From Candidatus Planktophila sp. (GTDB lineage Bacteria > Actinomycetota > Actinomycetes > Nanopelagicales > Nanopelagicaceae): a stretch of DNA of 44,025 nt. The notes under the pieces were generated by a model. That model did not search any database. It was given only the letters and a program-made list of their open reading frames with translations, and was not told where the DNA came from. Position 1 is the stretch's first letter. Every line of letters begins with the position of its first letter. The position numbers and the translations under genes were made by a program. Positions 17,657 through 26,466 of this stretch are shown one piece after another. The stretch spans positions 1-44,025 of the forward strand of contig SHVF01000006.1 in assembly GCA_009691135.1 (NCBI GenBank), given 5' to 3'.

Positions 17657-18034
17657 GTGTCGCTAATTCCAGATGATCTGCAATATACAAAAGAGCATGA
17701 ATGGGTTAGTCAGAGTCGAGCAGGTGTTTACCGCATGGGTATTACTGATTATGCACAAGGTGCACTCGGCGACATTGTCTACGTACAGCTGCCTAAGGTC
17801 GGCGAAAGCGTCACTGCCGATAAAGTTTGCGGCGAAGTAGAATCGACAAAGAGCGTCTCTGAAATATTTGCACCAGTAACAGGAAAGATTGTTGCAATCA
17901 ATGATGCGCTGGCCTCAGCGCCTGAGACAATTAACTCAGAACCGTATGGGCAGGGTTGGCTAGCCGAGATTGAAGTTGCCAGCGCTCCTTCCGGCTTACT
18001 ATCTGCTGCCGACTATCGTCAAATTACCGCATAG
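17657..18034 (+). CDS. gcvH: Glycine cleavage system H protein
   Basis: GcvH is the lipoyl carrier that shuttles the aminomethyl group between the P, T and L proteins. The 125-residue protein includes YTKEHEWV near 10-17, GALGDIVYVQLPKVG and the lipoyl-lysine motif GEVESTKSVSEIFAPV with K65. GTG 17657 is preceded by AAGGAGA at 17645-17651, a strong ribosome-binding site. The partner gcvP lies 2.6 kb downstream with garA and regulators between them; gcvT is not in the window. No glycine riboswitch is visible upstream. Confidence 0.95.
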   Translation: MSLIPDDLQYTKEHEWVSQSRAGVYRMGITDYAQGALGDIVYVQLPKVGESVTADKVCGEVESTKSVSEIFAPVTGKIVAINDALASAPETINSEPYGQGWLAEIEVASAPSGLLSAADYRQITA

Positions 18035-18087
18035 ATATCGCAGGATTTGCCAACGAGTTTCCAGCGCTGTAATTGGAATTTTGGCAC

Positions 18088-18116
18088 TTGATTTATTGAG
18101 CCACTGACTCTAATGT
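18088..18116 (+). promoter_or_regulatory. Promoter upstream of garA
   Basis: TTGATT at 18088-18093, a 17-base spacer and TAATGT at 18111-18116 give a good promoter match in the 141-base gap between gcvH and garA. The start would be near 18123, giving a leader of about 53 bases. Confidence 0.5.
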
Positions 18117-18122
18117 CATCCT

Positions 18123-18141
18123 CAGGTTGAAGTTGAACCTG
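18123..18141. promoter_or_regulatory. Palindrome CAGGTT-N7-AACCTG at the garA start region
   Basis: A perfect six-base inverted repeat with a seven-base centre lies right at the predicted transcription start before garA. Its position suits an operator for a dimeric regulator, possibly one of the MerR proteins encoded downstream, or a small leader hairpin. This is inference from symmetry and position. Confidence 0.4.
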
Positions 18142-18175
18142 GTCGGATTACTTTGGAGAGAAAGGGGCCCACTTT

Positions 18176-18634
18176 TTGAATAAGGCAACTGAAAACAGTG
18201 AGCTCACAACGACTCTGCATCTAGGTCTACGTTCTGTCGTTAGCGCCTCCCCAGAGAGCGCAATTGATTCGCTTCTCACCTCAATGGATTCGCAGGGGAT
18301 TAGCGCGATCAAAGCAATTATCGATGGCAACGGCGATCGGGCCATGGTGGTTATCCATCGCGGGCCGGCTAAGGGCGCTCGTTTCTTAATCACCGAAGAT
18401 AAGTGTTCGATCGGGCGTTCACCAGAGAGTGCAATTTTTCTCGATGATGTCACAGTCTCACGTGCTCACGCACAGATAACTAAGACCGGCAAAGGCTTTG
18501 AACTACTTGACCTAGGTAGCCTAAATGGAACATATGTAAACAACGATTCTGTTAAATCAGTACGACTTAAGACAGGTGATGAGATTCAAGTAGGAAAGTT
18601 TCACTTAATTTTTATCAGCTCTAAAAATAAATAA
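18176..18634 (+). CDS. garA: GarA-type FHA-domain regulator
   Basis: GarA is a phospho-switch. Unphosphorylated, it binds and inhibits 2-oxoglutarate dehydrogenase and stimulates glutamate synthase; phosphorylation by Ser/Thr kinases (PknB/PknG in mycobacteria) near the N-terminus locks it shut. The 152 residues carry an N-terminal SELTTTL stretch (T11-T13) in place of the mycobacterial ETTS site. The FHA domain covers ~55-150, with SIGRSPESAIFLDDVTVSR and LGSLNGTYVN. The start is TTG at 18176, eight bases after AAAGGGG. It has the same neighbours as Rv1827. Confidence 0.9.
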   Translation: MNKATENSELTTTLHLGLRSVVSASPESAIDSLLTSMDSQGISAIKAIIDGNGDRAMVVIHRGPAKGARFLITEDKCSIGRSPESAIFLDDVTVSRAHAQITKTGKGFELLDLGSLNGTYVNNDSVKSVRLKTGDEIQVGKFHLIFISSKNK

Positions 18635-18661
18635 TCATCTAATAGAGATAGGGGAGCAATA

Positions 18662-19378
18662 GTGAGCGTTCCAGCCCGCGCATATTTGAGTATCGGCGAA
18701 GTCTTAAGCAAGTTGCGAGGAGACTTTCCTGATATTACTATCTCAAAGATTCGTTTCTTAGAATCAGAAGGATTAATTGAACCTCAGCGCACCCCATCTG
18801 GTTACCGAAAATTCACTTCCTCAGATTTAGATCGTCTGCGTTATGTATTGCTCTTGCAGCGCGACCAGTACTTGCCGCTTCGCGTGATTAAAGAGAACTT
18901 AGAAGCTCTCGATCGTGGTCTAGAGCCAGCTGCCAATGGTGGGGTTGCCAGTCCGCGTCCAGCCTTGGTCAGCGTTGATGGTGATTCATCACCTGAATCT
19001 TTCGTCCACTCATCAGATATGCGTTTATCTCGCGAAGAACTTTTAAAGGCTAGTGGTCTAACAGATACTCAATTAGTTGAACTCGAGTCATATGGTTTTG
19101 TAGCCCTTCGTGGTCGTCACTATGACAGCGATGCACTTTCGGTTGCCAAGGTGGTTGCCGAAATGGCGGGCTTTGGAATTGAAACGCGCCACCTACGTTC
19201 TTTCAAATCCGCGGCTGATCGTGAGATTGGTCTGATCGAACAAGTGATCACACCAATAAATCGTCAGAAGAGCGCTGATTCAAAAGCTCGTGCTGAGGAA
19301 GTTCAGAAGCAGATCGCTTCACTTTCAGTTCGGCTCCACGCATCATTGGTACGCGCCGGCCTTAAACGCCCTCGCTAA
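18662..19378 (+). CDS. ftsR: MerR-family regulator, FtsR/Rv1828 type
   Basis: The 238-residue transcription regulator has an N-terminal winged helix (SIGEVLSKLRGDFPDITISK through TPSGYRKFTSSDLDRL, ~10-60). A longer effector-like domain with a helical C-terminus follows. It lacks the Cys pattern of metal-sensing MerR proteins. By position after garA and by sequence it matches M. tuberculosis Rv1828 and Corynebacterium FtsR, an activator of ftsZ. GTG 18662 follows GGGGAG with good spacing. The targets here are inferred from the family. Confidence 0.85.
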   Translation: MSVPARAYLSIGEVLSKLRGDFPDITISKIRFLESEGLIEPQRTPSGYRKFTSSDLDRLRYVLLLQRDQYLPLRVIKENLEALDRGLEPAANGGVASPRPALVSVDGDSSPESFVHSSDMRLSREELLKASGLTDTQLVELESYGFVALRGRHYDSDALSVAKVVAEMAGFGIETRHLRSFKSAADREIGLIEQVITPINRQKSADSKARAEEVQKQIASLSVRLHASLVRAGLKRPR

Positions 19379-19405
19379 TTGAAAATCTCTTTACGGATAT
19401 AGCCA

Positions 19406-19924
19406 ATGATGGTAAATATGGAGGTAGTTGGCGTACGCATCGAGATGCCCTCAAACCAACCGATTGTTCTTTTGAAAGAGATGGGAGGGTCGCGTTTTCT
19501 GCCGATCTGGGTCGGAGCCGTTGAGGCCACCGCCATCGCCTTTGCCCAACAAGGACTTTCATCGCAAAGACCGTTAACGCATGACTTGATTACAAATCTT
19601 TTCGAAGTTGCAGATCTGACGATGACCTCGGTGCATATTACAGAGCTAAAGGATGGAATCTTCTACGCTGAAATCGGCATTCGCAGTCCAGATGGCTCGA
19701 ATCTAAAGATCAGTGCTAGACCATCAGATGCCATCGCGATTGCGCTGCGTACTTCGAGCAATATTTTGGCCGATTCAGACTTGTTGGATCAGGTGGGTAT
19801 CGATATTCCAGAGCGCTTGCTTGGGGATCTATCGGCGGACCCTGAAGGCGGGGGATCCGATGTAGAAATGGAGCGATTCCGCGAGTTCCTAGATCAGATA
19901 AACCCTGAAGATTTCGCAGGTTAG
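19406..19924 (+). CDS. Bifunctional nuclease domain protein (DUF151)
   Basis: This is a 172-residue protein of the BFN/DUF151 family (Rv1829 type). The conserved core includes PIVLLKEMGGSRFLPIWVGA near 19-38, TMTSVHITELKDGIFYAEI and the signature ARPSDAIAIALRT near 115. Plant members have DNase/RNase activity; the bacterial role is unknown. ATGs at 19406, 19409 and 19418 are all possible starts, with no clear ribosome-binding site. It sits between the two merR genes exactly as in mycobacteria, which suggests a conserved functional link with them. Confidence 0.85.
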   Translation: MMVNMEVVGVRIEMPSNQPIVLLKEMGGSRFLPIWVGAVEATAIAFAQQGLSSQRPLTHDLITNLFEVADLTMTSVHITELKDGIFYAEIGIRSPDGSNLKISARPSDAIAIALRTSSNILADSDLLDQVGIDIPERLLGDLSADPEGGGSDVEMERFREFLDQINPEDFAG

Positions 19925-20040
19925 CGCTCCTAAAGTCTCACTCTCTACTTGAGGTTTGGTTCGTGTCGGTCGTTGTAAGCAGAGGAGTTGCCTCGTAACC
20001 TTTAGCCATTGAGATCCTTCCCCAAGAGAATCGAGTTAAC

Positions 20041-20565
20041 GTGACCTCCCCAGTTACGCCGGATGAGCAGACCGAAATTGGCTATCGAGGCGCTACCGCA
20101 TGTGCGGCTGCAGGAATTTCATATCGTCAATTAGATTATTGGGCGCGTACTGGATTACTTGAACCAAGTGTTCGTACTGCAAGTGGGTCAGGAACTGCGC
20201 GCCTTTATGGATTCCGCGACATTTTGGTTTTAAAGATCGTAAAGCGTTTGCTCGATGCCGGCGTATCTCTACAGAATATTCGCACCGCAGTAAATCACTT
20301 ACGCAGTCGTGGCGTCGTAGAACTAGAAAGCATCACCTTGATGAGCGATGGCGCATCAATTTATGAATGTTCTAGCGCTGATGAGATCATCGACTTATTG
20401 CAAGGTGGGCAAGGCGTATTTGGTATTGCGGTGGGCAAGGTTTGGCATGAGGTCGAAGGTTCATTGGCAACCCTGCAGGGTGAGATGAATGGTCTAGCGG
20501 TTACCGCCAACGGTGTTGAAAGTAACGATGAACTCACATTACGTCGGAAGGCGAAAGGCGCCTAA
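20041..20565 (+). CDS. MerR-family regulator, Rv1830/McdR type
   Basis: The protein has 174 residues. The N-terminal MerR helix-turn-helix (GYRGATACAAAGISYRQLDY to LYGFRDILVLKIVKRLLDAG, ~14-80) is followed by a shorter helical domain. Position (after garA, ftsR and DUF151, before gcvP) and sequence match M. tuberculosis Rv1830, reported to influence cell division. The start is GTG 20041, with only a weak GAG upstream. A 115-base gap separates it from the previous gene, so it may have its own promoter, but I find no convincing one. Confidence 0.82.
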   Translation: MTSPVTPDEQTEIGYRGATACAAAGISYRQLDYWARTGLLEPSVRTASGSGTARLYGFRDILVLKIVKRLLDAGVSLQNIRTAVNHLRSRGVVELESITLMSDGASIYECSSADEIIDLLQGGQGVFGIAVGKVWHEVEGSLATLQGEMNGLAVTANGVESNDELTLRRKAKGA

Positions 20566-20610
20566 AGGCAATATCCTTCCCTTTACTTAACTCAAGTGCG
20601 GGGAGTGGTA

Positions 20611-23466
20611 ATGAATTACGATGGTGAGCGCTTTCAAACGCGCCATATTGGACCATCCATCTCTGATGAGTCAGAGATGCTGCACCTGCTTGGCTACAAA
20701 GACCTCCAATCTTTCATTAGCGATGTTGTTCCTTCCAATATTGCTATCGGCAAAAAACTCTCACAGACACTAGATTCATCCAAGAGTGAAGTTGCAGTTA
20801 TCGCCGAGCTTCGCGAGATTGCTTCACAAAACCAAGTCTTCACATCATTAATAGGCGGTGGTTATTACGCAACTATAACCCCAGCTGTGATTAAGCGAAA
20901 TGTCCTTGAAAATCCTGCTTGGTACACCGCATACACGCCATACCAACCAGAAATTTCCCAAGGTCGATTAGAAGCAATATTCGCTTTTCAAACAGTGATC
21001 TGCGATATGACTGCGCTCTCTCTTTCAAATGCATCCATGCTTGATGAGGGAACGGCGGCGGCAGAGGCCATGACCGTTGCGCGTCGCGCATCTAAAACAT
21101 CCGATGACGCAGCCTTTTTAATTGAAAAACATTTGCATCCACAGACCAAAGCAGTAGTGCAGACTCGGGCCAAGCCACTTGGAATCAAGGTAATTGAGGT
21201 CGATGCCGCAGACGTTGAACGAGATGGTTTTAGTCAAGAGTTCTTTGGGCTTCTAGTTCAATATCCCGATACAACTGGTGAAATTTCTGATTACGCAAAA
21301 GTTACCGAGTATGCGCACGAGAAAGGCGCTCTCGTAATTGCAGCCACTGATTTATTGGCGTTGACATTGATTAAAGCGCCAGGGGAGTGGGGGGCAGATA
21401 TCGCAGTTGGTTCGGCTCAGCGCTTTGGCGTACCGATGGGTTTTGGTGGACCACACGCCGGATTTCTGGCCGTACGTTCTGGTTTAGAGCGATCACTTCC
21501 TGGCCGGTTGGTTGGGCAGAGTATCGACGCTCATGGAAATCCTGCTTTTCGTTTAGCTCTGCAAACTCGCGAACAACATATCCGTCGCGATAAGGCAACT
21601 AGCAATATTTGTACTGCGCAAGTTCTTTTGGCAAATATAAGCGCCTTCTATGCGATGTGGCATGGTCCAGTCGGTCTGCGCGCAATTGCAGAACGTGTAA
21701 ATACCTATGCATCACGGTTACAAGCTGCGGCCAAATCACCGAACCAAAATATCTTTGATACGGTAATTCTTGATGTAACAGATGCGCAAGCGATACATAA
21801 ATCAGCTGTCGCTAAGAAATTTAATTTTGGTCGTATTTCAGATACGCAGATTCGAATTTCCTTCGATGAGACCACAACTGATGCGACTTTCAACGAAGTT
21901 TTGGGAATTCTTGGTTTATCTGATGCTAAAGCAAAGGCCATCGCGGATAAGTTCGCCCGTCAATCAACTTATCTGACCCATCCTGTCTTTAACACTTATA
22001 GGTCAGAAACTTCCATGATGCGTTATCTGCGCACCTTGGCCGATCGAGATCTGGCACTTGATCGCACCATGATTCCACTTGGTTCTTGCACGATGAAGTT
22101 AAATGCTGCAACTGAGATGGAAGCAGTAACTTGGCCAGAGTTCTCATCCTTGCATCCATTTGCTCCGGCAGATCAATCAAAGGGTTCACGACTTCTTATC
22201 GAGCAGTTATCTAAATGGTTAGTTGAGATCACTGGTTATGACGCAGTTTCCTTGCAGCCAAATGCCGGAAGCCAAGGTGAATTCGCGGGCTTGCTTGCCA
22301 TTCGTAACTATCACGATTCCCGCGGTCATTTCTCACGCAACATCTGCCTGATCCCATCTAGTGCGCATGGAACAAATGCGGCAAGTGCGGTGATGGCTGG
22401 TATGTCGGTAGTCGTCGTGGATTGCGATGAAGAAGGCAACGTTAGTCTGGAAGATTTGAAGTTAAAGATAGCGCTAAATGCTGATGCACTTGCTGCGTTA
22501 ATGGTCACTTATCCATCAACGCACGGAGTATTTGAATCTGCGATCTCAGAGATCTGCGCAATGATCCATGACGCCGGCGGTCAGGTTTATGTGGATGGTG
22601 CAAACCTCAATGCTTTAGTTGGAACCGCCCAACCTGGAAAGTTTGGCGCTGATGTTTCGCACTTAAATCTGCATAAGACTTTTTGTATTCCACATGGCGG
22701 TGGGGGACCAGGCGTTGGCCCCGTTATTGTTAAAGCCCATCTGGCACCGTTTCTGCCTAATCATCCATTGGATGCCTCCGCCGGACCTGCAACAGGACCT
22801 GGACCAATTTCAGCTGCGCCCTTTGGATCAGCAAGCATCTTGCCAATTTCTTGGGCTTACATCCGCCTCATGGGGGGAGAAGGTCTCACTCATGCAACGG
22901 AAGTTGCGATCTTAAATGCCAACTACATGGCGGCACGATTGAAGAGCTCTTATCCAATTCTCTACACCGGCAACAAAGGTTTAATCGCTCATGAATGTAT
23001 TCTCGATTTGCGCGAAATAACGAAGATTTCTGGTGTCAGCGTTGATGACATTGCCAAGCGTTTGATGGACTTTGGTTTCCATGCGCCAACGATGTCCTTT
23101 CCAGTAGCTGGAACTTTGATGATCGAGCCAACCGAGTCCGAAGACATTTTGGAGATGAACCGGTTCATCGATGCCATGATCGGGATTCGCTCTGAAATTC
23201 AAGAAATTATCGATGGCAAGCAAAGTATTGAAGGCTCACCTCTGCGCAATGCTCCACATACGATAGGAGCCATCGCTGCGACAAACTGGGATCGGTCTTA
23301 TTCCCGAGAAGTGGGAGCATTTCCAGCAACGATCACAGGCCTTATTCCTGGCGAGTTAATCGGGGCTAGAGGCAAGTATTGGCCGACCGTTGGCCGTATT
23401 GATGGCGCCTTTGGCGATAGAAACTTAGTTTGTTCTTGCGCTCCGATAGAGGCTTACTCCTCGTAA
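20611..23466 (+). CDS. gcvP: Glycine dehydrogenase (decarboxylating), P protein
   Basis: This is the PLP-dependent decarboxylase of the glycine cleavage system, which passes the aminomethyl group to lipoyl-GcvH. The 951-residue single-chain form is seen here, with both halves. The N-terminal half has RHIGPS near the start. The C-terminal half has [13 protein letters not shown] and the PLP-lysine motif [18 protein letters not shown] (K689). ATG 20611 is chosen because GGGGAG at 20600-20605 is correctly spaced. An in-frame GTG at 20596 overlaps that site. It ends 38 bases from the convergent ppm gene. Confidence 0.95.
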   Translation: MNYDGERFQTRHIGPSISDESEMLHLLGYKDLQSFISDVVPSNIAIGKKLSQTLDSSKSEVAVIAELREIASQNQVFTSLIGGGYYATITPAVIKRNVLENPAWYTAYTPYQPEISQGRLEAIFAFQTVICDMTALSLSNASMLDEGTAAAEAMTVARRASKTSDDAAFLIEKHLHPQTKAVVQTRAKPLGIKVIEVDAADVERDGFSQEFFGLLVQYPDTTGEISDYAKVTEYAHEKGALVIAATDLLALTLIKAPGEWGADIAVGSAQRFGVPMGFGGPHAGFLAVRSGLERSLPGRLVGQSIDAHGNPAFRLALQTREQHIRRDKATSNICTAQVLLANISAFYAMWHGPVGLRAIAERVNTYASRLQAAAKSPNQNIFDTVILDVTDAQAIHKSAVAKKFNFGRISDTQIRISFDETTTDATFNEVLGILGLSDAKAKAIADKFARQSTYLTHPVFNTYRSETSMMRYLRTLADRDLALDRTMIPLGSCTMKLNAATEMEAVTWPEFSSLHPFAPADQSKGSRLLIEQLSKWLVEITGYDAVSLQPNAGSQGEFAGLLAIRNYHDSRGHFSRNICLIPSSAHGTNAASAVMAGMSVVVVDCDEEGNVSLEDLKLKIALNADALAALMVTYPSTHGVFESAISEICAMIHDAGGQVYVDGANLNALVGTAQPGKFGADVSHLNLHKTFCIPHGGGGPGVGPVIVKAHLAPFLPNHPLDASAGPATGPGPISAAPFGSASILPISWAYIRLMGGEGLTHATEVAILNANYMAARLKSSYPILYTGNKGLIAHECILDLREITKISGVSVDDIAKRLMDFGFHAPTMSFPVAGTLMIEPTESEDILEMNRFIDAMIGIRSEIQEIIDGKQSIEGSPLRNAPHTIGAIAATNWDRSYSREVGAFPATITGLIPGELIGARGKYWPTVGRIDGAFGDRNLVCSCAPIEAYSS

Positions 23467-23504
23467 GCACCTTGTGAGCATGCGCGGGGCGGGGCTAATT
23501 TGGG

Positions 23505-24263
23505 TTACTTAACATAATGTAACTTATCGGCGTTGGGTCTTAGCCTTCGCATAAGCCCCCAGCGAGTTGTCTGCGTCAGCGCCTCAATGACTATCGCTTT
23601 AGACATCTTCGATACGCCATTTATGCGCTCTACAAAGGTAATTGGGACTTGAGTTGCCTTAGCGCCAGCCAGATGAGATGCCATCGCCATTTCAATCTGG
23701 AAACAATATCCAGTCGCATTCATATCCTTTAGATTTAGCGCGTTTAAGAGCTCGGCGCTATAAATACGAAACCCACCAGTTAAATCATTTAAATTTATTC
23801 CAAGGGCTAATTTGGCGTAGATGGTGCCTGACTTTGAAAGTAATTCTCGAGACTTTGGCCAGTTAACAACGCTGCCGCCGGGCATCCAACGTGTGCCTAG
23901 GACCATTGATCTGCCAAGGTGGATTGCATCAAACATCGCCGGCAAATCTTCAACGCGATGTGAGCCATCAGCATCCATCGTGAGGATCTGCGTGTACTGG
24001 TTACCGGCTAGAACCTTATCGAACCCAGCGCGATAGGCCGCACCCAGTCCGCCTTTACCCGGACGCCGCATTACCTGTACCCAGTAGATCTCCAACTTAT
24101 CGATGATATCTGCGGTCTTATCGGGTGAATTGTCATCAATCACAACGACATCAAATTGGTATTGCGAATTCACTCGAAAACCAGAAAGTTTTTCTAGAAG
24201 TTCAACGATCGAAACTGCCTCATTATAAGTCGGAATTAAAATTACTAACTTTTCCATAGCCAT
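23505..24263 (-). CDS. ppm: Polyprenol monophosphomannose synthase (GT2)
   Basis: This enzyme transfers mannose from GDP-mannose to polyprenyl phosphate, the donor for lipoglycans and protein mannosylation. The ~250-residue GT2 protein has ILIPTYNEA at the N-terminus, VVVIDDNSPDKTADI, the metal-binding DADGSH near 115 and LTGGFRIYS near 165. It has no membrane anchor. ATG 24263 and ATG 24257 are both possible, and both lie inside the end of lnt, so translation is coupled. In M. tuberculosis the two activities are fused in Ppm1 (Rv2051c); here they are separate overlapping genes. Confidence 0.9.
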   Translation of the reverse strand: MAMEKLVILIPTYNEAVSIVELLEKLSGFRVNSQYQFDVVVIDDNSPDKTADIIDKLEIYWVQVMRRPGKGGLGAAYRAGFDKVLAGNQYTQILTMDADGSHRVEDLPAMFDAIHLGRSMVLGTRWMPGGSVVNWPKSRELLSKSGTIYAKLALGINLNDLTGGFRIYSAELLNALNLKDMNATGYCFQIEMAMASHLAGAKATQVPITFVERINGVSKMSKAIVIEALTQTTRWGLMRRLRPNADKLHYVK

Positions 24264-25570
24264 AACCGATCTACAAACGTTCGGTTGCTATTAAGTGGCA
24301 AGGATCCAACTAAGAATGCTTTTCTATTCTCTTGAGTTTGACTGAGCACTCGTCCATTATTGTCGATAAAAGCGGTTATTCCAACAGTTGAAACACTTAA
24401 AATCGCACGCGAATGTTCCACCGCCCTTATCCGAGTAATCGCTAATTGCTGTGCACTCTGTGCAGTATTTGCAAATGTTGCACTATTGGTATGCACGATC
24501 AACGCCTTAGAACTATTGGCCATTTCCCTGACTAAAGAATCGCTAAGAATTTCATAACACAGAATCGGACCCAACTTTGTACCAGAGACAAGGTGAGTAA
24601 CCAATTGATCCCCTGGCACAAAGTCGATGATCGTCTTTGCCATAGGGCTAACAAACTCAGCAATTTTACGCCATGGCATAAATTCACCAAATGGTACTAA
24701 ACCACGTTTTATATAAGCACTTTGAAGCAGGCCTTCTGTTGAATACATGATGGAGGCATTCTCTGGACTTCCATTCTCTTGCTGTACAACCCCTGCTATC
24801 AGCGGAGCTTTCAACTCACCTGTTAGCAATCTGATATCAGCAGCAACCTGCGGATACTGGCGTGGATCGATATCGATTGCATTTTCTGGCCAGATGATTG
24901 CGTCAAAGGGCTCTTTAGCGAATTCTCTTGTGGCATCTCTGTGTAGATTAAATACCGCTCTAGCCCTGGAATTAAACTCTAAGCCAACCTCTGGTGTATT
25001 TCCTTGCACTGCGAGAAGTCGAACCGAACCACTCCCCTGCGGATTAGCAGGAATCAGAAGCACCGCGATGAACAGAATAACTATGCCAACAAAACTTTTA
25101 AGATCAATTCTTGCGATAAGGATAGCGATTAGAACTGTGAAGGCTGATAGCGCAAACACTCCCCCGAAGGAAACTATTGGTAGAGCCGGTGATTCCACTT
25201 GGCTAAAGGCGATCCGTGTCCAGGCAAAGCCACCAAATGGAAAACGGGCGCGTGTTTCCTCCATAAGAATAAGTACGAGCGCGCACAACCAGAGGCTCTT
25301 GCTACGTTTATAAACCCAACCAACTGGAAGGTAAAAAAGGGATTGCAAAACGGCTAGGAGTAACCATGGAAGAGCCCCTACATACTTACTGTTCCAGTGC
25401 AGAACTATGGCATTGAGGGTGAGACCAAATATAAAACTATGAAGTATCGGCTTACTACTGCTAGTTAACTTAAAGAAAAATAATGCAAATCCAAAAATTG
25501 CTAAGAACCAAAGACCGATTGGTTTAAAAGCAGCGCTGGCTAAGCAGGCAGCCAGAAGTATTGTTACCAT
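24245..25570 (-). CDS. lnt: Apolipoprotein N-acyltransferase
   Basis: Lnt N-acylates the terminal Cys of lipoproteins at the membrane. The 441 residues have about seven hydrophobic segments in the first ~180, then a carbon-nitrogen hydrolase (nitrilase-like) domain. The Glu-Lys-Cys triad lies in IIWPENAID, the KRGLVPFGEFMPW region and GPILCYEIL. It is rather short for Lnt but has all motifs. The start overlaps the preceding exonuclease stop by seven bases and the end overlaps ppm by 19, giving a tight operon. Confidence 0.9.
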   Translation of the reverse strand: MVTILLAACLASAAFKPIGLWFLAIFGFALFFFKLTSSSKPILHSFIFGLTLNAIVLHWNSKYVGALPWLLLAVLQSLFYLPVGWVYKRSKSLWLCALVLILMEETRARFPFGGFAWTRIAFSQVESPALPIVSFGGVFALSAFTVLIAILIARIDLKSFVGIVILFIAVLLIPANPQGSGSVRLLAVQGNTPEVGLEFNSRARAVFNLHRDATREFAKEPFDAIIWPENAIDIDPRQYPQVAADIRLLTGELKAPLIAGVVQQENGSPENASIMYSTEGLLQSAYIKRGLVPFGEFMPWRKIAEFVSPMAKTIIDFVPGDQLVTHLVSGTKLGPILCYEILSDSLVREMANSSKALIVHTNSATFANTAQSAQQLAITRIRAVEHSRAILSVSTVGITAFIDNNGRVLSQTQENRKAFLVGSLPLNSNRTFVDRLWLWKS

Positions 25571-26466
25571 TTAAGAGAAGCAATCATTCGATCTACACTA
25601 GCCCCCAGACCATAACGCTCTTTCATTTCATAGATCTTTGATAGATCACTAGGAGCCTTAGGCATTGCAATATTTAGTTTCGGCAGGGCAACATCTCGCG
25701 CGCAATTAACTAAAGTGGGAGCAATCTTTAGATAATCTGCTCCTGCAATAATTTTCTTAGCTAAGGCCGGTGATAATGCCGGATGCGCAGCGTGCGCTGC
25801 GGCTAGCGCTTCGTCTGTACTTACAAAGTTATTTGCGATTAGGGCAGCACCTTTCTCACCGATTCCCCGCACACCGGGCAAGCCATCTGAAGGATCTCCA
25901 CGAAACATAGCGAATAAAGCGTATCTATCACCGGGAATCTCATACTTACGTTTAACCCATCCAATATCTACCAAATCATGTTGCGAAAGTCCGCGCGCCA
26001 GGTAGACAACTTTTACATCTCGTTCATCATCGACTAGTTGAAATAAATCTCTATCTCCAGTCACAATTCTGATTGGTCCTTTTTCTTGCACTGCAAAGGT
26101 GGCCATCACATCATCGGCTTCGTAGTCATCCACACCGACCATAGGAATCCCAAATAAATCTAAGAGATCAAGCAAGATGGGAATCTGTGGTGTCAATAAA
26201 TCAGGCTCTTCTTCGCCTTCCCCATCTGCCAAAAGACGACTCGCTTTGTAATCAGGAAAGAGTTCAACTCTCCAAGAAGGTCGCCAATCACCTTCGATGC
26301 AAGCCACAATCCGCTTTGGTGAATACATCCCAATTAGCCGCGCAGTCATATCCAGATAGCCACGTATGGCATTTACCGGTGTGCCATCAGGTGCCAATAA
26401 GGTGTCGGGCATTCCGTAATAAGCGCGATACCAGAGCGATGCGCTATCTAAAAGCATTAAAGTCAT
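25564..26466 (-). CDS. 5'-3' exonuclease (FEN-like, Rv2090 type)
   Basis: This is a flap/5' exonuclease homologous to the N-terminal domain of DNA polymerase I. The 300 residues include LLDSASLWYRAYYG, the acidic metal-binding cluster VDDYEADDVMAT near 115, TGDRDLFQLV and the helix-hairpin-helix GLPGVRGIGEKGAA near 195. There is no polymerase domain, so it is a stand-alone nuclease, probably for Okazaki fragment or repair processing. ATG overlaps the helicase stop (ATGA). Confidence 0.9.
   Translation of the reverse strand: MTLMLLDSASLWYRAYYGMPDTLLAPDGTPVNAIRGYLDMTARLIGMYSPKRIVACIEGDWRPSWRVELFPDYKASRLLADGEGEEEPDLLTPQIPILLDLLDLFGIPMVGVDDYEADDVMATFAVQEKGPIRIVTGDRDLFQLVDDERDVKVVYLARGLSQHDLVDIGWVKRKYEIPGDRYALFAMFRGDPSDGLPGVRGIGEKGAALIANNFVSTDEALAAAHAAHPALSPALAKKIIAGADYLKIAPTLVNCARDVALPKLNIAMPKAPSDLSKIYEMKERYGLGASVDRMIASLKW

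Noticed and set aside
24747-25313. Long open frame antisense to lnt
   Set aside because: It is a shadow of lnt, with no ribosome-binding site or recognisable domain; the minus-strand frame has all Lnt motifs.
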